Shown one piece after another: positions 1 to 5,671 of a stretch of DNA of 18,287 nucleotides (its first letter is position 1; every line of letters begins with the position of its first letter). The notes beneath the pieces were generated by a model that ran no database searches, had not been told where the DNA came from, and worked only from the letters and a program-made list of their open reading frames with translations. Location: contig JANOPN010000090.1 of assembly GCA_031421855.1 (NCBI GenBank), positions 1 to 18,287 on the forward strand, read 5' to 3'. The position numbers and the translations under genes are program-made. The DNA comes from JAAFHN01 sp031421855. Its GTDB lineage: Bacteria > Pseudomonadota > Gammaproteobacteria > Burkholderiales > Burkholderiaceae_C.

Positions 1-68
1 ACGCTGGCAAAAACACTCGACACCCATCGCATCCCCGCAGCGGGCGCAGCAACACACCGCCTGCCTTG

Positions 69-87
69 CAGGGGCATTGAGCCCCTG
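69..87. repeat. Inverted repeat downstream of caspase-like gene
   Basis: CAGGGGC and GCCCCTG form a perfect 7-bp stem around the 5-nt loop ATTGA. No T run follows on either strand, so it is not a canonical intrinsic terminator, although it could stabilise a 3' end of the minus-strand gene that stops at 167. Confidence 0.5.
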
Positions 88-96
88 ACGCGGCAT

Positions 97-128
97 GCGG
101 CGCGCCGCTGCATCCCGCTGCGGCGCGC
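97..128. repeat. GC-only palindrome and hairpin
   Basis: Positions 97-108 are a perfect 12-bp palindrome, GCGGCGCGCCGC. In addition, 100-108 is exactly complementary to 120-128, giving a 9-bp all-GC stem with an 11-nt loop. The two structures are mutually exclusive. Function is unknown; a transcription-termination or mRNA-stability role for the caspase-like gene is possible. Confidence 0.5.
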
Positions 129-166
129 GCTGAGCGTCGTCACGATGCAATATCCGGGCTAGCAGC

Positions 167-1966
167 TCAGGGGTTCAGTCGAACCACCCGAAAGCCCAAG
201 AAGTTGAATTTCTTGCCGAGGTCGTCTGTGTCGCGCACCGCTGCGCGCATGTAGGCCAAGCTGTCGGCGCTTGAGCCACCCCTGCTCACTCGCTGTGAGC
301 AGTCGCCGCTGGTCCACGCGCTGCCATCGGTGGGTGCGCCCAAGTAGCTGGGATTCCAGCAGTCTTGAGTCCACTCCCAAACGTTGCCGCTGAGGTCATA
401 CAAACCAAACGGGTTGGGTAGTTTTTCTGCGACTCTGTGTACTTCCCGGGTGCTGTTTGCTTCAAACCAAGCATGGGCGTCGATGTCTGCAGCGCCGCAT
501 CCGGATAACGCTTGACCTGCTCGGCACGCGTATTCCCACTGCGCCTCGCTTGGGAGTGCGTAGGGTTTGCCAGTCAAGTCACTGAGCTTTTTAACGTAGG
601 ACTGCGCATCAGTCCATGAAATCGACTCAACCGGGCATTCGTCACCACACGCTTTGGATTGGCTGGGGCTCGTGCCCATGACTGAGCGCCACTGCCCTTG
701 GGTCACCTCGGTTCGGCCCATGTGAAAGGCCTTGATGTTCACGCGGCGCACGGGGCCTTCGTCTTCGGCTCGCCCCGGCTCGGTGGCTGGGCTCCCCATT
801 TGTAGCGTGCCAGCCGGAATCGGCACGATTTGCGGGCAATTTGGGCAGTCGCGAATCGGGGCACCTGCAGCAACTTTGACAGAGCTGGGTGCCGGAGCGG
901 CGGGTCGCGGCGCTGGCGTGCTGTCGGCTGCGCCAATTCGTGAACCCATTGGTTTGAGGGCCAGCAAGACCATCCGCGCGTTTGAGCTGAAGTTTCCGTC
1001 TGGGAACTCTGTCAAAAATCGCTCATACGACTCCACGCTGGCCAACTTGCGCGCAGATTCATAGGCCCAACGCTCTTCGTCGGGGTCGCTCTCCGGTATC
1101 GGGGGGGCGTTCGAGGCCAATGCCGAAGCTTGGGCGACACCCTTGCCGTTCAGCACGAAATTGCCACGCAAGCCGGTGTCTTCACGTGGGCGTTGGCGGC
1201 CTTTTGAGTCGCGTTCGACGGCGATCGCGGTTTGCTCAAAGACTTGCTTGATGTCCATGCCCGGTTGGCGCATGAACTTGACCAAATGGCCGGTGTATAG
1301 ACCGTTGTTTCCTTCGCCGTCGTCCGCCACAGCGTTGGCCTGTGCAGCGTAGGCAACGATCGAGCCGGTGGGCACGTCAACGCGGGCAAGGCCTCGCACG
1401 CTGGAGCGCGTTTTGGCTTGAAAAGGGTTGTTTCTGCAGGCGTCCAGCACCACCAACGACACCTTTGCGCCCGAGCTTTCAACTTGGCGCAACATCGCGC
1501 TGGATGTGAGTGCTTCAGCCGCCAAATCGGCTTCTTTGTCGATGCGCGCACCGACTGGAATCAAGTAATTCTCGCCGTCGGCTTGCATGCCGTGGCCAGC
1601 AAAAAAGATGAGCGCCACGTCAGCACCTTGTGCACGGCTGCCAAACGCGACCAATGCGCGCTGCATGCGCTGAAAATTGGCGTTTTCGAGTTTGGCAACT
1701 TGAAAGCCCAACTCGCGCAGGGTCCGCTCCATCAGACGGGCATCATTGACCGGATTTCGCAGCGGGCCTTCAGCGTAGGCCGAATTACCAATCACCAAGG
1801 CCACTCGTTTGCCTGTGCTGGGGCTGGTATTCGGGTTCGCCTGCGCCAAGCTCAAAGCTGGCAAAAGCAGACTGAGCCCCAAAATGAATGTCGATGCGAT
1901 TGCGAAGGATCGTTGACTCAAAAAATTAATAAAAACGCGCAACCGATACCCCATCTTGGACAACAC
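167..1966 (-). CDS. Exported caspase-like (C14/orthocaspase) protein with C-terminal SUMF1-like domain
   Basis: A 599-residue protein. Residues about 18-42 form a hydrophobic signal sequence. Residues 53-275 match the caspase-like p20 fold (peptidase C14): the catalytic pair is visible as His125 in FFAGHG and Cys177 in VVLDACRNNP. A linker (about 295-335) has a short helical repeat ending FPDG, then an Ala/Pro-rich stretch, then a SUMF1/formylglycine-generating-like domain (about 380-597) with LPSEAQWEYACRAG, GNVWEWT and a final GFRVV. In that domain the Cys pair that true formylglycine-generating enzymes carry after the RGGS motif is absent, so oxidase activity of that kind is unlikely; binding or scaffolding is more plausible. 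The start is uncertain: GTG at 1966 or ATG at 1954, neither with a clear ribosome binding site. Likely periplasmic cysteine peptidase; substrate unknown. Transcribed away from leuA. Confidence 0.88.
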   Translation of the reverse strand: MLSKMGYRLRVFINFLSQRSFAIASTFILGLSLLLPALSLAQANPNTSPSTGKRVALVIGNSAYAEGPLRNPVNDARLMERTLRELGFQVAKLENANFQRMQRALVAFGSRAQGADVALIFFAGHGMQADGENYLIPVGARIDKEADLAAEALTSSAMLRQVESSGAKVSLVVLDACRNNPFQAKTRSSVRGLARVDVPTGSIVAYAAQANAVADDGEGNNGLYTGHLVKFMRQPGMDIKQVFEQTAIAVERDSKGRQRPREDTGLRGNFVLNGKGVAQASALASNAPPIPESDPDEERWAYESARKLASVESYERFLTEFPDGNFSSNARMVLLALKPMGSRIGAADSTPAPRPAAPAPSSVKVAAGAPIRDCPNCPQIVPIPAGTLQMGSPATEPGRAEDEGPVRRVNIKAFHMGRTEVTQGQWRSVMGTSPSQSKACGDECPVESISWTDAQSYVKKLSDLTGKPYALPSEAQWEYACRAGQALSGCGAADIDAHAWFEANSTREVHRVAEKLPNPFGLYDLSGNVWEWTQDCWNPSYLGAPTDGSAWTSGDCSQRVSRGGSSADSLAYMRAAVRDTDDLGKKFNFLGFRVVRLNP

Positions 1967-2035
1967 GCTTTTGAAGCGAACTGCGTCATGATATCAATCG
2001 AAAACAGCGAGAAATTTGTGTGCTACATTGTTGAC

Positions 2036-2113
2036 ATGATCGTGCGCTCACTGCTTGCCAACCTTCTTATTCCGCCCGGTGGGCTGGAAGGGTTGTGCGC
2101 AGTGCAATACTGA
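2036..2113 (+). CDS. leuL: Putative leucine-rich leader peptide of leuA attenuator
   Basis: A 25-codon ORF, ATG at 2036 to TGA at 2111-2113. Six of its 25 residues are leucine, clustered as Leu6-Leu7, Leu10-Leu11, Leu17 and Leu20, and two Ile and two Val bring branched-chain residues to ten. It ends about 20 nt before a strong intrinsic terminator and 84 nt before leuA. That arrangement is typical of ribosome-mediated attenuation of branched-chain amino acid genes in proteobacteria. No good ribosome binding site precedes ATG 2036; an in-frame ATG at 1988 would give a 41-residue form with the same C-terminus. Translation is not proven; the symbol describes the inferred role. Confidence 0.6.
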   Translation: MIVRSLLANLLIPPGGLEGLCAVQY

Positions 2114-2141
2114 GCAACAAACACCCCAACCAAAGCCCGCT
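2078..2141 (+). promoter_or_regulatory. Candidate antiterminator of leuA leader RNA
   Basis: Positions 2078-2085 (GGTGGGCT) can pair with 2134-2141 (AGCCCGCT), including two G-U pairs, and nested inside them 2091-2095 (GGTTG) pairs with 2127-2131 (CAACC). This composite helix would occupy the 5' arm of the terminator at 2132-2157, so the two folds exclude each other. A ribosome stalled at Leu10-Leu11 (2063-2068) would leave much of it free to form, whereas one at the stop codon would cover it. Derived by eye, not by energy calculation. Confidence 0.5.
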
Positions 2142-2162
2142 GACCTCAGCGGGCTTTTTTTT
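2132..2162 (+). terminator. Intrinsic terminator (attenuator) ahead of leuA
   Basis: An 11-bp perfect stem, 2132-2142 with 2147-2157, encloses the 4-nt loop ACCT. The T run is eight bases, 2155-2162, overlapping the end of the stem. It lies between the leader ORF and leuA on the same strand, with no other gene to terminate there (the upstream gene reads the other way). That placement argues for attenuation rather than simple transcription stop. Confidence 0.85.
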
Positions 2163-2186
2163 CGCCTGCCTTTTTTCGCATTTACT

Positions 2187-2190
2187 GGAG
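2187..2190 (+). promoter_or_regulatory. Ribosome binding site of leuA
   Basis: GGAG lies 7 nt before ATG 2198 and fixes that codon as the leuA start. Confidence 0.75.
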
Positions 2191-2197
2191 TTGCCCC

Positions 2198-3739
2198 ATG
2201 TCTGACCAATTGATCATTTTCGACACCACCTTGCGCGATGGCGAGCAAAGCCCCGGCGCGTCCATGACCAAAGACGAAAAACTGCGGATCGCGCGCCAGC
2301 TGGAGCGCCTGAAGGTTGACGTGATTGAAGCGGGCTTCGCTGCCAGCTCCAACGGCGACTTCGAGTGCGTCAAGGCGATCGCCGCCGCCATCAAAGACAG
2401 CACAATTTGCAGCTTGGCACGGGCCAATGACCGAGACATTGCGCGCGCCGCCGAGGCGCTGGCCCCAGCGGCCCGCTCGCGCATCCACACCTTCATCGCC
2501 ACGAGCGAGCTGCACATGGAGAAAAAGCTGCGCATGACCCGCGAGCAAGTGCTGGAGCAGGCGCGCCAGTCGGTTCGGTTTGCGCGTAATTTGTGTGCGG
2601 ACGTCGAGTTCAGTCCTGAGGACGGTTATCGCTCGGACCCGGACTTTTTGTGTCGCGTGTTGGAGGCCGTGATCGCCGAGGGTGCCACCACGTTGAACAT
2701 CCCGGACACAGTGGGTTACGCCATTCCTGAGTTGTATGGCAATTTCATCAAAAACCTGCGCGAGCGCATTCCCAATAGCGACAAAGTCGTTTGGAGCGTG
2801 CACTGCCACAACGACTTAGGCATGGCGGTGGCCAACAGTTTGGCTGGCGTGAAGATCGGCGGCGCGCGCCAAGTCGAGTGCACCATCAACGGCTTGGGCG
2901 AGCGCGCAGGTAACTGCAGCTTGGAAGAAGTCGTCATGGCGGTTCGCACCCGCAAAGACTATTTCGGCTTGACCTTGAACATCGACACGGTGCAGCTCTT
3001 GCCCGCAAGCCGCATGGTTAGCCAAACAACTGGCTTTGTGGTGCAACCCAACAAAGCCGTTGTGGGCGCGAACGCCTTTGCCCACGCCAGCGGCATTCAC
3101 CAAGACGGCGTACTCAAGGCGCGCGACACCTACGAAATCATGCGAGCCGAAGATGTGGGCTGGACGACCAACAAAATCGTTTTGGGCAAATTGAGTGGTC
3201 GCAACGCATTCAAGCAGCGGCTCCAAGATTTGGGTTTGAGTTTGTCGTCTGAGAGCGAAATCAACACGGCTTTTGCCAAGTTCAAAGAGCTGGCTGACCG
3301 CAAGTCCGAGATTTTTGATGAAGACATTTTGGCCTTGGTCAGCGACGACGCTGTCAGCGCCGAGGTCGAGCAGTACGGTTTTGTGTCCTTGTCGCAGCGA
3401 AGCGAAACCGGTGAGCGCCCCACAGCGAGCATCGTGTTCACCGTCGGCGGCGAGGAGTTTCGAGCAATGAGTGAAGGCAATGGACCGGTCGATGCCTCGC
3501 TCAAGGCCATCGAAAGCCACGTCAAAAGCGGGGCCGAGATGCTGCTGTACGGTGTGAACGCCATCACAAGTGGCAGCACCGAGAGTCAGGGCGAGGTCAC
3601 CGTGCGTTTGCAGCACGGTGGCCGCGTCGTCAACGGCGTGGGCGCAGACCCAGACATTGTGGTCGCGTCAGCGAAGGCCTACTTGCATGCGCTTAACAAA
3701 CTGCACAGCAAAAACGAGCGAGTTGCCGCCCAAGGATGA
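2198..3739 (+). CDS. leuA: 2-isopropylmalate synthase
   Basis: A 513-residue LeuA, full length for the family. It condenses acetyl-CoA with 2-oxoisovalerate to 2-isopropylmalate, the first committed step of leucine synthesis, in the cytoplasm. The HMGL-like TIM-barrel domain starts with FDTTLRDGEQSPG (residues 8-20); metal ligands are visible in HCHND (202-206) and in the NGLGERAGN stretch (231-239). The C-terminal LeuA allosteric domain (about 385-505), which carries leucine feedback inhibition in this family, is present. The gene stands alone: no other leu or ilv gene is in the window. It has its own leader peptide and attenuator, so expression is probably controlled by leucyl-tRNA supply as well as by end-product inhibition. 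Function assignment is firm. Confidence 0.97.
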   Translation: MSDQLIIFDTTLRDGEQSPGASMTKDEKLRIARQLERLKVDVIEAGFAASSNGDFECVKAIAAAIKDSTICSLARANDRDIARAAEALAPAARSRIHTFIATSELHMEKKLRMTREQVLEQARQSVRFARNLCADVEFSPEDGYRSDPDFLCRVLEAVIAEGATTLNIPDTVGYAIPELYGNFIKNLRERIPNSDKVVWSVHCHNDLGMAVANSLAGVKIGGARQVECTINGLGERAGNCSLEEVVMAVRTRKDYFGLTLNIDTVQLLPASRMVSQTTGFVVQPNKAVVGANAFAHASGIHQDGVLKARDTYEIMRAEDVGWTTNKIVLGKLSGRNAFKQRLQDLGLSLSSESEINTAFAKFKELADRKSEIFDEDILALVSDDAVSAEVEQYGFVSLSQRSETGERPTASIVFTVGGEEFRAMSEGNGPVDASLKAIESHVKSGAEMLLYGVNAITSGSTESQGEVTVRLQHGGRVVNGVGADPDIVVASAKAYLHALNKLHSKNERVAAQG

Positions 3740-3744
3740 ATCGT

Positions 3745-3773
3745 TTTGATGCTACAAATTGTGTAGCATCAAA
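3745..3773. repeat. Perfect 12-bp inverted repeat after leuA
   Basis: TTTGATGCTACA (3745-3756) and TGTAGCATCAAA (3762-3773) are exact reverse complements with the 5-nt loop AATTG. The repeat begins 5 nt after the leuA stop. No long T run follows, so it may be an mRNA 3'-end stabiliser, a weak bidirectional terminator, or a member of the short intergenic palindromes common in this bacterial group. Confidence 0.75.
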
Positions 3774-3834
3774 CCCAATGAATCCGATGACCAAGTGCAG
3801 ATAATGCATAAAAAACAGTAATTCGGCTCGGTTT

Positions 3835-3863
3835 TTGACCCTGGAGACTACAATTTGGGTCAA
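3835..3863. repeat. 7-bp inverted repeat flanking a -10-like box
   Basis: TTGACCC (3835-3841) and GGGTCAA (3857-3863) are exact reverse complements separated by 15 nt. The spacer contains TACAAT (3849-3854), similar to a -10 box, although no matching -35 lies at normal distance. It could be an operator or an RNA hairpin just upstream of the terminator at 3878. Confidence 0.5.
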
Positions 3864-3877
3864 TCCTTCACATGAAC

Positions 3878-3915
3878 AAAACGATGCAAGCGATTGATCT
3901 TGCATCGTTTTTTTT
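3878..3915 (+). terminator. Strong intrinsic terminator between leuA and pbpG
   Basis: AAAACGATGCAAG (3878-3890) pairs perfectly with 3899-3911 (13 bp) around an 8-nt loop. The T run is eight bases, 3908-3915. It could end leuA transcripts that pass the repeat at 3745, or end a small RNA initiated in the gap; it lies only 51 nt before pbpG. Confidence 0.85.
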
Positions 3916-3928
3916 ATTCCGCTACACT
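3900..3928 (+). promoter_or_regulatory. Possible pbpG promoter
   Basis: TTGCAT (3900-3905) and TACACT (3923-3928) are separated by 17 nt, a weak sigma70-type match that overlaps the 3' arm of the terminator. Transcription would begin near 3935, giving a leader of about 30 nt before ATG 3967. Confidence 0.3.
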
Positions 3929-3966
3929 CGTTCGCTAGCAAAACCGTAGCGGAGATCCATACACCG

Positions 3967-5073
3967 ATGAGCTTGCCAAAACGATTCAACTTTTTCAGCC
4001 GTGCCGCAAGCGCCCTGCTGACGCTTGCCGTCAGTGCAAGCTTGGTGTTTGCCGCGAGTTCGCTTGCCACGAGCACGGCCGCTGTCGCCAAGACCCAAAC
4101 CGCGCAACAAAAAGCCCAAGCCAAACGCGTGGCGGCATCGAAAAAAGCACAAAAGAGCCAATGGGTTCGCGCCAAGAGTGGCAAGCGCGTCGTTGCCAAA
4201 GGCAAAAACCGCAAGTCACGCATGGCAGTCATCGTGCCAGCCAAGCCAACTTTTGGGCAGCTCGCCGGGCTGCACAACATGCAAGACGACTTGGCACTGA
4301 AGTCAAGCGTTGCATTTGTGGTCGATCAAGACACCAACGAGGTGTTGTTTCGCAAGAATGATGCCGCCGTGTTGCCCATTGCCTCGCTGACCAAGCTCAT
4401 GACCGGCGTGATCATTTCGGAAGCCAAGCTGTCGTTGAGCGACATCGTGACCATCACCGAGGCTGACATTGATACCGAAAAGGGCAGCCGCTCGCGACTG
4501 CAAGTTGGCACCAGCCTGTCGCGAGGTGAATTGATGCACCTGGCCCTGATGAGCAGTGAAAATCGCGCCGCCCACGCCTTGGGCCGCAGCTACCCCGGCG
4601 GCATGAATGCTTTTGTGGCCGCGATGAACGCCAAAGCCACGAGCTTGGGCATGCGCGACACCACTTACGTCGAGCCAACCGGGTTGTCGAGCAAAAACCA
4701 AAGCAGCGGGCGTGACTTGGCCACCTTGGTCGCTGCCGCGTCGAAAGACCCGGCTTTGCGTGAATGGAGCACTTCGCAAGGGGCTCAAGTGCCTGTGGGC
4801 AATCGCGTCATCGAGTATCGCAACACCAACCGCTTAACGGCCAATCCGAATTGGGACATTGGCCTTCAAAAAACGGGCTTCATCTCAGAGGCGGGGCAGT
4901 GTTTGGTCATGCAGACCCAAGTCGCTGGCCGCAAACTCATCATGGTGTTTCTTGACAGCGTCGGCAAATACAGCCGCTTAGGCGACGCAGAGCGCGTGCG
5001 GTCGTGGCTGGAAACTAGCCCCGCAGCCATCAAAAACGGTGCGCAACCCGTGGCGCAGCAACCGCGGGGTTGA
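3967..5073 (+). CDS. pbpG: D-alanyl-D-alanine endopeptidase, PBP7-like (peptidase S11)
   Basis: A 368-residue exported serine peptidase that should cleave D-Ala-meso-diaminopimelate cross-bridges in peptidoglycan, acting in the periplasm. Residues 1-30 are a signal sequence, followed by a Lys/Arg/Ala-rich linker (about 40-90) that may hold the protein near the wall. The three penicillin-binding motifs are present in order: SLTK (Ser140, Lys143), SEN (197-199) and KTG (302-304). The dacA-type C-terminal beta-sandwich and amphipathic anchor seem absent, which favours PbpG over a carboxypeptidase. GGAG lies 12 nt before ATG 3967, a long spacing. The next gene overlaps its stop codon if the earliest start is used. 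Confidence 0.92.
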   Translation: MSLPKRFNFFSRAASALLTLAVSASLVFAASSLATSTAAVAKTQTAQQKAQAKRVAASKKAQKSQWVRAKSGKRVVAKGKNRKSRMAVIVPAKPTFGQLAGLHNMQDDLALKSSVAFVVDQDTNEVLFRKNDAAVLPIASLTKLMTGVIISEAKLSLSDIVTITEADIDTEKGSRSRLQVGTSLSRGELMHLALMSSENRAAHALGRSYPGGMNAFVAAMNAKATSLGMRDTTYVEPTGLSSKNQSSGRDLATLVAAASKDPALREWSTSQGAQVPVGNRVIEYRNTNRLTANPNWDIGLQKTGFISEAGQCLVMQTQVAGRKLIMVFLDSVGKYSRLGDAERVRSWLETSPAAIKNGAQPVAQQPRG

Positions 5074-5588
5074 TCTCCCGAGGCATCAAGATCCGAGTCG
5101 TGTCGTCGCAAGCGATAAGCCGGGTCGTGAACTGCCGCAAGTCTGCTCAGATTTCAGCGGCCATGGGGTCGCTTGTTGCGCTGTACACGCTAGCGAGCGC
5201 GGTGCACTTTGCCCACAATGCCGAATACATCGCGTTTTACCCCGGGCTACCCAGTTGGCTCACCCGTGAACATGTCTACTTGGCCTGGCTACCGATCGCT
5301 TCAACCGGGTTGATCGCAATGATGTTGCTTCGTTTTGGATGGCGTTTGCTTGGGTGGACTGTCTTGGCTATTTTTGGTCTTTTGGGGACTGATGGGTTGT
5401 TGCACTACACCTTGGCCCTTTGCTCTGAACACACCTTGACGACCAATTTGACGATCTGGGCCGAGGTGTTGCTGGGCATCGCCTTGGCATGCGCGTCCGC
5501 CGTGCAACTCAGTCGAAGCAGGCACTCGACCGATCGCTTGAACATGCTTTCGTGTGCGAAATTGCACGAACGCGCAACAAAGGTTTGA
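5070..5588 (+). CDS. Small multi-pass membrane protein, His-containing, unknown function
   Basis: Up to 172 residues with about four hydrophobic segments (around 33-50, 66-87, 91-113 and 125-147). I do not recognise a named family with certainty. Polar residues inside or beside the membrane segments stand out: HFAHNAEY (46-53), DGLLHY (108-113) and His121, a pattern that could bind a metal or haem; this is inference. The start is unclear: TTG 5070 overlaps the pbpG stop by 4 nt, while GTG 5127 and ATG 5163 would remove a basic N-terminal extension. It could be cotranscribed with pbpG. The next gene starts 83 nt downstream, so membership in the DUF4331 block is possible but unproven. Confidence 0.7.
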   Translation: MISRGIKIRVVSSQAISRVVNCRKSAQISAAMGSLVALYTLASAVHFAHNAEYIAFYPGLPSWLTREHVYLAWLPIASTGLIAMMLLRFGWRLLGWTVLAIFGLLGTDGLLHYTLALCSEHTLTTNLTIWAEVLLGIALACASAVQLSRSRHSTDRLNMLSCAKLHERATKV

Positions 5589-5662
5589 GTATTTGCTGGA
5601 TTGACTGAATCTGCTGGGTTTGGTCCGCCGTACAGGTGATGTCAGACATCCTCAAACCCATC

Positions 5663-5666
5663 GGAG
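5663..5666 (+). promoter_or_regulatory. Ribosome binding site deciding the DUF4331 start
   Basis: GGAG lies 5 nt before ATG 5672. It supports that start over the in-frame upstream start at 5636, and the resulting N-terminus is a clean signal peptide. Confidence 0.7.
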
Positions 5667-5671
5667 TTCTC

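Larger units (their letters stand above)
1..166. other. GC-rich edge region, no supported gene
   Basis: No convincing gene is visible. Several reading frames are open to the window edge, including one on the minus strand with a run of cysteines and possible ATG at 96, but none has a ribosome binding site or a recognisable family. The stretch contains two strong inverted repeats, listed separately, and lies just downstream of the minus-strand caspase-like gene, so it could be its 3' untranslated region. Confidence 0.5.

Noticed and set aside
1418..2113. Long plus-strand frame opposite the caspase-like gene
   Set aside because: It is antisense to a gene with clear domains; only its last 25 codons (2036-2113) are kept as a leader peptide.
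2048..2809. 253-codon minus-strand frame opposite leuA
   Set aside because: No family resemblance and fully antisense to leuA; long antisense frames are expected in GC-rich genes.
2816..3616. 266-codon minus-strand frame opposite leuA
   Set aside because: Antisense shadow of leuA without a recognisable protein.
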